A DNA stretch of 64,000 nucleotides from Omphiscola glabra (Eukaryota > Mollusca > Gastropoda > Lymnaeidae): the NCBI GenBank assembly GCA_964017045.1, contig OZ024802.1, positions 6,184,413-6,248,412 of the forward strand, read 5' to 3'. Shown in pieces: positions 57,301-64,000 of the stretch; positions within the stretch are counted from its first letter, which is position 1; each line of letters starts with the position of its first letter. The position numbers and the translations under genes are program-made. The notes beneath the pieces are model-generated. The model was not told the origin of the DNA. It did no database searches and saw only the letters and a list, made by a program, of their open reading frames with translations.

Positions 57301-58159
57301 AGTTGAAGTCCTTACCTACGTCTATTTGGGGGCGTGATGTGTTTACTTCATCATCTAATGGTGACGTCATTACAGGCGACTTCAGCATCATCTCCAGATC
57401 GACACATCCCGGGGACGTAATCATTTCAATCTCCCTCCCCACCCCCTTCCCGGTGACGTCATCATCATGTCATGGTGACTTTTTAAACCAAATCATGGAC
57501 TTATCCAAACTAACCTTTTCGAAAAGCGTTTGCGCAATGTAGACAGAAATAATTAGCCACATTCCACCTGATTTTAAAAGGTTAACGGATGGTGCTGTCT
57601 TTAAGCAGCAGGATTTTCAAATGTCAGGCTTCGTTTTGTACAACTTTAAGCCTGGTTTACTGCGTTAGATCCGTTTTGCATCGACATAAAACATGGGAAC
57701 TTGTTTCAATAGATGATTAGTGTGTCAAGCTAAGTGGTGGGGCAGGCCAGGACCCTACATGGGCTGTAGCGCCTCTGATGATGATATCTGTCCAACTAAA
57801 ACTCTCTCACCTATGTTTCTATCCCCCAGGGGCTTTTCACGACTCTCAAATCATCGGTCTACCAACACCCAGCGCTCCCGGATGCTTACACCTATAGAAG
57901 TGGTGTCGCCGCCCCTGCCGCCCCGGTAGTTAAAGCCAACGGGGCCACCCTCGACTGGAGCGCGAGTAAGAAAGACGATGTGCGGTCGTGGGCCGTGTAC
58001 CACAGCGCCGCCAACGCCTGCACGCTGGTCAGGGTCGTCCACGCTGCAACCACGTCCCTGGCGGTCAGTGGGACCGGGGTCTATGTGGTGACCGCCATCA
58101 ACAGGCTCGGCGCGGAGACAGACGGCAACCCGGTGACAGTTGAAACTGTTGTGGGATAG
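45353..58159 (+). CDS. Secreted GHL10 (DUF187) glycosyl hydrolase-like protein, 486 aa, ten exons
   Basis: Exons: 45353-45407, 46513-46682, 49022-49191, 49538-49661, 50095-50226, 51776-51852, 53005-53087, 56072-56264, 56869-56995, 57830-58159 (stop 58157-58159). All borders are AG/GT and phases agree (1461 nt). [18 protein letters not shown] is a signal peptide. Family landmarks: [14 protein letters not shown] (30-43), [38 protein letters not shown] (188-202, paired Asp expected in the active site), [38 protein letters not shown] fibronectin-III-like C-terminal domain (about 408-485) ends in [13 protein letters not shown], as in bacterial homologues. The substrate is unproven; bacterial relatives are thought to act on cell-wall or other polysaccharides. 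Very high similarity to bacterial members suggests ancient transfer. Several splice borders are copied into tandem arrays. Confidence 0.92.
45386..45870 (+). repeat. 34-bp array made of exon 1 end plus its 5' splice site
   Basis: The unit is 22 exon bases (GTGGCCTCTGTACAGTCGG region) plus GTAAGTCTTTTT. Intact donors occur at 45408, 45442, 45476 and 45510. About ten further copies have changed to CAGATAAGTGATC, losing the GT. Confidence 0.93.
46256..46353. mobile_element. 98-bp MITE-like element (GHL10 intron 1)
   Basis: The left end CTGTGGCGAAC and the reverse complement of the right end CAGTGGCGTAC agree at 9 of 11 bases. Flanks ATAATAGA and ATAAGACA are only partly alike. Superfamily unclear. 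Confidence 0.4.
46722..47590. repeat. 25-bp minisatellite, about 33 copies (GHL10 intron 2)
   Basis: The unit is GGTCAAATGGAACTAATATA plus GAATA. A longer variant with AATATAAAAAAATAGTATC occurs near 47262 and again at 47590-47610, where SPIN copy 2 is inserted. Confidence 0.94.
47615..47799. mobile_element. SPIN-like non-autonomous hAT transposon, copy 2 (GHL10 intron 2)
   Basis: The ends CATCGGTTAACAACC and AGATTGAGAACCACTG are mutated SPIN-type termini. A perfect 8-bp duplication ATCTAAGA flanks it (47607-47614 and 47800-47807). GGGGGTCACCACAACAT and AAAACACATAT are shared with copy 1. Length 185 bp. It lies at the edge of the 25-bp array. Confidence 0.85.
47860..48200. repeat. 15-bp minisatellite, about 22 copies (GHL10 intron 2)
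   Basis: The unit is GGGTACAGCACGTTG. All frames on both strands stay open because the period is a multiple of 3. Confidence 0.94.
48262..48585. repeat. 37-bp minisatellite, about 8 copies (GHL10 intron 2)
   Basis: The unit contains TAGAGTAAAACTGTACCGTT and GTAGTAATCTTAAAGGC. Confidence 0.93.
48637..48900. repeat. 30-bp minisatellite, 9 copies (GHL10 intron 2)
   Basis: The unit contains CACCAATGACACCATGACAT and TCATTGGTGG. Contains a [10 protein letters not shown] open frame; period divisible by 3, hence artefact. Confidence 0.92.
49180..49400 (+). repeat. Array copying the exon 3 end and 5' splice site
   Basis: The exon end AATCCATATAG/GTAAGTCTCAC is followed by diverged copies of TAATTCATATAGGTAAGTCT at irregular 25-50-bp steps. 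Several retain GTAAGTCTCAC. Confidence 0.8.
49850..50105 (+). repeat. 56-bp array copying the exon 5 acceptor and exon start
   Basis: CCACTCTAG/GACAGAGTTAATGCC, then GATCATGTTTAAACAC, recurs five times. AG acceptors end at 49869, 49925, 49981, 50037 and 50094. Only the last continues into the full exon. Confidence 0.93.
50265..50400. repeat. ~45-bp repeat, 3 copies (GHL10 intron 5)
   Basis: TGTTGTACTTATATCTCCTT and CATAAACTTTACCTTAG recur three times. Confidence 0.85.
50535..51430. repeat. 25-bp minisatellite, about 35 copies (GHL10 intron 5)
   Basis: The unit is AGAGCTTAGATGGCCAAACT plus CTCTT. Multi-unit blocks combining ATGGCC, ATGACC and AACTT variants recur, suggesting higher-order copying. 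Confidence 0.95.
52170..52405. repeat. ~36-bp repeat, about 6 copies (GHL10 intron 6)
   Basis: The unit contains GGTGTGTCTCTTATGCAGGA and GTTTAACAGCAGA. 52410-53004 after it is unique with nothing recognised. Confidence 0.88.
53108..55247. repeat. 17-bp satellite-like array, about 125 copies (GHL10 intron 7)
   Basis: The largest array in the window. The unit TTTATGTACATTCCTAC dominates to about 53900 and TTTATGAACAGTCCTAC after it. Rare variants (CTTTTAGAAC at about 54150, 54680 and 55070; CCTTCTTTATG) recur in the same order, revealing higher-order repeats of several hundred bases. Confidence 0.96.
55248..55660 (+). mobile_element. RTE-type non-LTR retrotransposon C-terminal fragment (GHL10 intron 7)
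   Basis: Encodes [48 protein letters not shown] and, after a frame change, [17 protein letters not shown]. This is the conserved tail of RTE-like reverse-transcriptase polyproteins. An in-frame stop after SLDNP and the shift near 55475 show it is inactive. It begins exactly where the 17-bp array ends. Confidence 0.85.
56300..56470. repeat. GTGGAGGTGAAG short-unit repeats (GHL10 intron 8)
   Basis: Purine-rich 6-12-bp units such as GGAGGTGAAGGTGGA, irregularly spaced. Confidence 0.8.
56598..56800. repeat. 37-bp minisatellite, about 5 copies (GHL10 intron 8)
   Basis: The unit contains GATGAAACACCCTTGTATCG and ACCTTAACCAGCACCAC. Confidence 0.92.
56950..57300 (+). repeat. 71-bp array copying the exon 9 end and 5' splice site
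   Basis: Each unit has about 46 bases of exon 9 end (GTCATACACTACAGC...GTGCAT) followed by GTAAGTAGCACTCTCTCC. Donor GTs lie at 56996, 57067, 57138, 57209 and 57280. The unit is not a multiple of 3, so use of a distal donor would shift frame. Confidence 0.94.
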
Positions 58160-58256
58160 AACCGTCCGGTGAAGGTCATGAGCTGCCTCATCCCGCCATG
58201 ATACTTGAACTGTTGTGGGATAGAACTGTCTGGTGTAGGGGATGAGCTGCCTCATC
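58143..58256 (+). repeat. 64-bp duplication spanning the GHL10 stop codon
   Basis: AACTGTTGTGGGATAGAAC and GATGAGCTGCCTCATC occur at 58144 and again at 58208. The first copy contains the true TAG stop. Confidence 0.9.
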
Positions 58257-58327
58257 TGCCCGTTGTTATCAAGCTTTTTAATGTTTGTTGATTTGTGTAC
58301 GTTATGGAAACTGCATTAATTTACATT

Positions 58328-58333
58328 AATAAA
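58328..58333 (+). terminator. Polyadenylation signal of GHL10 gene
   Basis: AATAAA lies about 170 bases after the stop codon. Another AATAAA follows near 58395. Confidence 0.6.
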
Positions 58334-58679
58334 ATTAAATGTACAATTTAATGCAACTTGAAGCTATAGATATTGTTTTTTTCTTGACAACATTGAAATA
58401 AACACGTGTGAGAGTATCATTGTCATAGTGAGCATTGTTATTGATCAAGGTTCTAAAAATCTGCGATTAAAAAAAATTATTTAAATTTAAACCTGAGAAG
58501 AACTGAGTTTTAACATAAACAGTTCATTTCATTACATAAATTAATAAATAAATAAAATGAAAACAAACAATTTATACGTATATTTTAAACCTACCCTGAA
58601 AGGCTGTAAGTATTTGCAATACGCTGCGCATGAGTTGCTCCAACTAATTTATTTCCGCTCCGTTGATTATTATGTAATT

Positions 58680-58832
58680 TTGTTCTGTCAGTCCGTCATT
58701 CTGTCAGTCCGTCACTCTGTCAGTCCGTCATTCTGTCAGTCCGTCATTCTGTCAGTCCGTCATTCTGTCAGTCCGTCATTCTGTCAGTCCGTCATTCTGT
58801 CAGTCCGTCATTCTGTCAGTCCGTCATTCTGT
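58680..58832. repeat. 16-bp minisatellite, about 10 copies
   Basis: The unit is TCTGTCAGTCCGTCAT. It yields the SVILSVRH frame of a 124-codon open stretch that I regard as artefact. Confidence 0.92.
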
Positions 58833-58944
58833 ACGGAGTTAAAGGTTGTGGTTTTTATTGCGAAGAAATTGAAATTAAAACAACTGCATATTCTGAACAT
58901 TCAGAGCTATTCCAAGGGCAGTCTCGCTTAGCGTTAGTTCCAGA

Positions 58945-59340
58945 TACGTCTAGTGATAGGGGCAGCTGTGACAGGGGTGACTGCGACAGGGGTGACTGCG
59001 ACAGAGGTGACTGTGACAGAGGCGACTATAAAATGGGTGATTGTGACAAGGGTGACTGCGACAGGGGTGAATGTGAAAGGGGCGACTGTGACAGGGGCAA
59101 CTGTGACAGGGGCAACTGTGACAGGGGGTGTGTGTGACAGGGGCAACTGTGACAGGGGTGTGACAGGGGCAACTGTGACAGAGGTGACTGCTACAAGGGG
59201 GACTGCGACAGGTGCGACTGTGACAGGGGCGACTATGAAAGGGGTGATTGTTACAAGGGTGACTATGACAGGGGTGATTGTGACAGGGGTGACTGTGACA
59301 AGGGCGACTATGACAAGAGTGATTGTGACATGGGCGGTTC
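58945..59340. repeat. 15-18-bp repeats (GACTGTGACAGGGGC)
   Basis: About 25 units of GACAGGGGTGACTGC type; every frame on both strands stays open. Confidence 0.92.
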
Positions 59341-59344
59341 CTGT

Positions 59345-60500
59345 CAGCACCTTGACATTCGATCACCTTTCGTGTGTTTATGAGAACAAAAGTTGGCTGC
59401 AACGTATCATGACTATTTAAACAATGTTCCACCAAGCCTGCCCCACACCTGACGCAAGCCCGTGGTTAGCGGCTCTTCTGGTTTAACTCTATTTAACACA
59501 CCACTGAATAGAATAAAAAACGTTCCTCTACGAGTACGACACAATATTAAAATCGTTATCTGCTCCTGTCAGACTTCTCAAATGTAAAATGTCATCACAA
59601 AACACCAAATAATTTATAAGGCGGGGGCCAAGAGACATGGTAATCCAGGCTGGATTAAGTTTAACGATAAAAGGTATCCACGGATGAGGAGGTCGGGGTA
59701 GTAGGCTGTAACAGCAAGTTATTTATATCTCATGGTGCAGTATGACCCTGAACAAGGGAACAATTCTTTGGGTGCATAGTATGAGGGCAATAAATATGGG
59801 AAATAAATGCATGATGTCGTCAATAGTATGGTGATTAACGTCTTAAGTTTTGGGATGTTTGACGTCACAGGCCAGGTGATGCCAGAAGTCAAAAGTAAGG
59901 TCCATCCACAGCAGCACAGTAAAGACGACTATATAATTAACTTCTGAAAGATCTACCCCGTTGACAGGAACCGAAACTTACAAATTTAGCAGACGAAAAG
60001 GACACGGGTTTTTCCACACATGTAAATTTCCGCAAATTCCCCCCCCCCCTTTTTTTCTTTTCTACGTGTGCAATAAACCCACTTTAGAATAACCCCACTT
60101 TACACCAGTGCCGCACTGTTAGAATATATTCTAATTTAAGATCATTTAAATGAGGTCCACCCCGGTAAGTAGATAGATTGTTTATGGCACAGACTTAGTT
60201 GGTTCATTTTAGTTGACATCCTACAGATACTGGGGGGGGGGGGGACGACAACGGGAATGGGCACCCAGGCATCTGTTAACATGTTGTCACGAACCGTTTT
60301 TTGCAAATGTAATATGTTTTAAGATTTGTCTCGTTAGATGACCAATATGTAACAAAGGACTGAACAACCAGACTACAACGAGAAACGATACCAACGCTAG
60401 CGATACTAGAGTCTAACAATGTTCAACTTAATCTTGCTGTTAAATTTATATAAAAATACAAAATCAAATATACAGAAATGAAAACTATATTAACTTATAT
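59345..60500. other. Mostly unique AT-rich stretch
   Basis: Poly-C near 60039 and poly-G near 60231. No coding or RNA signature was seen. Confidence 0.55.
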
Positions 60501-60504
60501 TTGT

Positions 60505-60810
60505 ACACACACATTCACACACACATATTCACACACACATTCACACACATTTACACACACACATTAACACACATTCGCACTTATATACACACACAAACAC
60601 ATACACATTCACATACATTCACATACATTCACATACATTCACATACACACATATTCACACACATTCGCACACACATTCACACACAAATTCACACACATTC
60701 ACACACCAAAATCACACACACACACATACACACACATTCGTACACACATTCACACAAAAATCCACACACATGCACACATACACATTCACACACACAAACA
60801 CAAACACGCA
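60505..60810. repeat. (CACACATT)n-type microsatellite
   Basis: CA-rich units ACACACATTCACAC. The 130-codon His/Thr frame is low-complexity. Confidence 0.93.
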
Positions 60811-61209
60811 AGAAGAGTACAATCTTGTTAGGATCCTATCAGTATTTTAAATCTCGCAAATACATCGTGAAATTAGCAGATAAGAAATGCTAGAAGTTGC
60901 ACCATTCGATATCATTATTCAGAACATATGGAAAGTTAGCAACCGTTTCTCAATCAAGAGAGGGGAGGGTGTGGTACAGCGCTACACATTTAATCACACA
61001 TTTTATTGGTGAAGTCAATATGAATGGAAAAAAAAAATAATAATATAAAAAAGCAGAGGAGACAAGTGGTTGGAGCAAAATTAAATCAACACACATGCTA
61101 TAACAATGTCTTTTATCACCGTAATGTATATTTAGTAATGTAAAATTGATTTGAAGAAGAAAAAAATCGTTATATTAGCTTCACCTTTGTTCGTGGCTGC
61201 GTGGCTAGC

Positions 61210-61345
61210 TGGCAAAAATCTTCGGAGGTTAATTGATCCACTTCCCGTGTACCTATCGAGCTGAAACTTGACACATAGACTCGTTGCTAACAACAATGCA
61301 TTCTAACAAATTTGACAGCCTCAACCCCCAAAAATCAGCTTTTCG
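61210..61345 (+). repeat. Dispersed repeat, copy 2 (related to 16141-16275)
   Basis: Shares CCACTTCCCGT, TATCGAGCTGAAAC, GACACATAGACTCGTTG and AAAATCAGCTTTT blocks in order with the copy near 16141. Confidence 0.6.
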
Positions 61346-61845
61346 TTGTTTTTCAAGGGGAGGATGAAGGAAACTTCATTTTACGAAATAAAATTCCATA
61401 TAACTACGCTAAATGAGATTCTTTTTTTTTTGTTTGTTTTTTAAATATCACAAGCGCGTTTAGTGCGTAAAAATTTCTTTTCTTTTTTTAAAAAATTATG
61501 GATGAAATAAATCTATGGTATAAAAGCGGGTGGGAAATTAGAATTTAATGTAGTTCATGGGCGTGAAAAAAAATTTACGATTACGCGCCTTGAAAAGTTG
61601 GGGGGGGGGGGGGTCTCTAATTGGGATTCTTATAAATTACGTTACTTGTATGCATTTATTGTCTAATGTTCAGCCCCACGCCCATCGCTCGATATTACAT
61701 GTTATAAAGGATCGATACCAAACCTTTGTTGTTAACAGCTGTTTAATTTATGTTAAGGTTAGCGTAATGTGATACAATTTTAATAAACTCGTCTTTATAT
61801 GAAACAAATTTATAAAAAAAATCATAAGTCAGTCTGATCATCCTG
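61346..61845. other. AT-rich stretch, nothing recognised
   Basis: A poly-G run near 61600 is the only notable structure. Confidence 0.5.
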
Positions 61846-62052
61846 ACCATTACATTGAACATTACATTGAACATTACATGGAACATTACATTGAACATTA
61901 CATGGAACATTACATGGAACATTACATTGAACATTACACTGAACATTACATGGAACATTACACTGAACATTACATGGAACATTACATTAAACATTATATT
62001 GAACATTACATTGAACATTATATTGAACATTACATTGAACATTACACTGACC
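61846..62052. repeat. 11-bp array, about 19 copies
   Basis: The unit is ATTACATTGAA/C with ATGGAAC variants. Confidence 0.93.
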
Positions 62053-62334
62053 CATGAAAAACAAACATTTGAAAGCTCCAACTTTATCTCGCCCCAAACC
62101 GCAAATCCAGCCCAAGTCAAATCACCAACAAAAAGACTTAATCCACCTTTTAAAAAAACAACTAATAATATTATAATTGTTAAGAAACTATCAATTACCA
62201 CAAGATAAAGTAAGAAAGGCTTTTACAATATGGGAAACTATTACAATGCCTTTCATTAGAAAAGATAAGAAACATTTTAAAACAATGTTTGGAAAGTTCA
62301 CGAAGTAACTCTATTGCATTGTGTTGGAAATTGC

Positions 62335-62600
62335 AACCAATGGCAGGCAATGATGAGGCAATGGCAGGCAATGGCAGGCAATGACAGGCAATGACAGGCA
62401 ATGACAGGCAATGACAGGACAATGACAGATCAATGACAGGGCTATGGCAGGCAATGACAGGCAATGACAGGAAATGATGAGGCAATTGTAGGCAATGGCA
62501 GGCAATGATGAAGCAATGACAGGCAATGATGAGGCAATGGCAGGGAATGACAGGCAATGGCAGGCAATGACAAGCAATCACAGGCAATCACAGGAAATGA
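62335..62600. repeat. 10-bp array, about 25 copies
   Basis: The unit is AGGCAATGAC with GATGAGGCAATGG variants. Confidence 0.93.
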
Positions 62601-63430
62601 CGAGGCTTTTCAATTACTTTCTTTATCATTTCAATAAGCAGTTTACAAAATATTCCGTTCCAAAAATATAAACATGTGAATCCAATACGCCAGAAAAGAC
62701 TGTTAAGATTTTTTTTTCATTTTAATGAAATCATGATATAATTTATACATTACTGATGACAGAAGTCACTAAATCATGATACAAGTAATACGTCACTGAT
62801 GATAGAAGTCACTAAATCATGATGCAAGTTCTAGTATTACATTTTGTCTCGTCATGAGCTCACTGTTTATAATTGCCAAGTCATTTTAATTCACATCCTG
62901 GTACAAATTGGCGTGTGTACAAACACATGTTAAAGTCCGGTATACGGTATTAAAGTTAGAAAATTTTATAAGCGTTACAAAATAGATATTTCGAACCTAA
63001 ACTGTACAATTCACAACAGAAATAGATCATTTTGTTCTACAGAAAAGCAGGAAATAGTACAAATAATATTTTTTTAAAACTCAAAATATTTAGCAGATGA
63101 GCTACATTCTGTTCTCAGTCTCTAGCATGACCCTATCAGGAACTAACATGACCCTAACAAGACACTAACATGAATCTAACATGACTTTATCCACTCAAAC
63201 GTGAATGTTCCTATTTCACAAAATAGACTGAAACATCATCACTTAGAAATGTTTAGAATAAACTCGAAAATCAAATGGATTTTCCCCTTATCGCCCTGTT
63301 AAGATTGTGAACCAGGTTCTAAACAGAATTTGGTTGTAACATACACTTTCACAAAGGGTATTGGGGTAAAAAAATTATGTACTAGGCATGATTTTACCAG
63401 ACTTTTTTGGGCTGTAAGAGGATTTCCTCC
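62601..63430. other. AT-rich unique stretch
   Basis: A ~60-bp duplication around AGAAGTCACTAAATCATGAT (62760 and 62803) and an ACATGACCCTA triplet near 63125-63185 were seen; no gene. Confidence 0.5.
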
Positions 63431-63439
63431 AAAGTTATT

Positions 63440-63850
63440 GGCCAGTACGATTTTTTTCCCCAAAGATATTGGTCTGTAAAATGTTTTTCCCCAAAGTTAT
63501 TTGTCTGTGAGATGCTTTTCCCCAAAGTTATTGGTCTGTAAGATGTTTTTTCCCAAAGTTATTTGTCTGTAAGATGTTTTTCCCCAAAGGTATTGGTCTG
63601 TAAGATGTTTTTTCCCCAAGTTATTGGTCTCTAAAAAAATGTTCCCCAAGGGTATTGGTCTGTAAAATGTTTTTCCCCAAAGTTATTGGTCAGTAATATG
63701 TTTTTTCCCAAAGTTATTTGTCTGTAAGATGTTTTTTCCATAACTTATTTGTCAGTAAGATGTTTTTTCCCAAACTTATTTGTCAGTAAGATGTTTTTCC
63801 CCAAAGGTATTGGTCTGTAAAATGTTTTTCCCCAAAGGTATTGTGGCTGT
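63440..63850. repeat. ~32-bp minisatellite, about 13 copies
   Basis: The unit contains GATGTTTTTCCCCAAAGTTA and TTGGTCTGTAA. The remaining 150 bases of the window hold nothing recognised. Confidence 0.93.
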
Positions 63851-64000
63851 AACATGAATACCAAAAAACGAGCTTTATGTTTAACATGAAGCTTCCAAAA
63901 GGTATTGGGGTATCACGCTTTAATATAATCAATTAGATCAATTGAGTTCTCTCCCCATCACATATTTGTTTTATATTTCAGATAAACCATTTACCGGTCA

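Noticed and set aside
58934..59435. Threonine/valine-rich and His/Cys-rich open frames, possible zinc-finger-like protein
   Set aside because: CHSHPCHNHPC spacing reflects the 15-bp repeat; the opposite strand is open too and there are no splice or start signals.
61743..62201. 152-codon minus-strand frame rich in MFHVMFNVMF
   Set aside because: Artefact of the 11-bp array; no known domain outside the repeat.

Overview
The window is eukaryotic nuclear DNA, most probably from a gastropod mollusc. Genes are split by GT-AG introns, intergenic DNA is AT-rich, and roughly 70 minisatellite arrays (units about 10-75 bp) fill much of the space. Two copies of a SPIN-like hAT transposon are present. 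SPIN has been reported from the pond snail Lymnaea stagnalis, so a freshwater pulmonate is my best guess. This is an inference, not a proof.

Layout. Bases 1-17500 hold no gene I can support: mostly minisatellites, with less repetitive, GC-richer islands (3840-4420, 7165-8420, 8790-9770, 10005-11300, 12420-12850) that could be regulatory. Bases 17555-29444 (+) carry the planar-cell-polarity/ciliogenesis gene fuzzy (FUZ). Six exons covering its C-terminal ~296 residues are clear; an upstream exon is only tentative and the first exon was not found. One FUZ intron contains a U4 snRNA-like sequence (23406-23545). Other introns contain minisatellites, a hAT transposase relic and a LINE 3' end.

Bases 29500-33300 are minisatellites, a SPIN copy with a perfect 8-bp target duplication, and a SINE piece. 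Bases 33377-40405 (-) carry a complete seven-exon gene for a 530-residue secreted alpha/beta-hydrolase-fold protein, with an in-frame triplicated 10-residue repeat. Bases 41000-45250 contain two LINE 3' ends of one family in opposite orientation, a tRNA-derived SINE with an internal tandem expansion, and a 36-bp array.

Bases 45353-58159 (+) carry a complete ten-exon gene for a 486-residue secreted GHL10/DUF187-type glycosyl hydrolase-like protein that closely resembles bacterial members. Five of its gene boundaries (three donors, one acceptor, the stop codon) have been copied into local tandem arrays, the most unusual feature of the window. An RTE-type retrotransposon tail, a second SPIN copy and a 2.1-kb 17-bp array sit in its introns. 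Bases 58300-64000 are minisatellites and AT-rich DNA with no recognised gene.

The three genes show no functional link. Exon junctions were derived by hand from splice signals, phase and protein similarity recalled from known families; no alignment was run.
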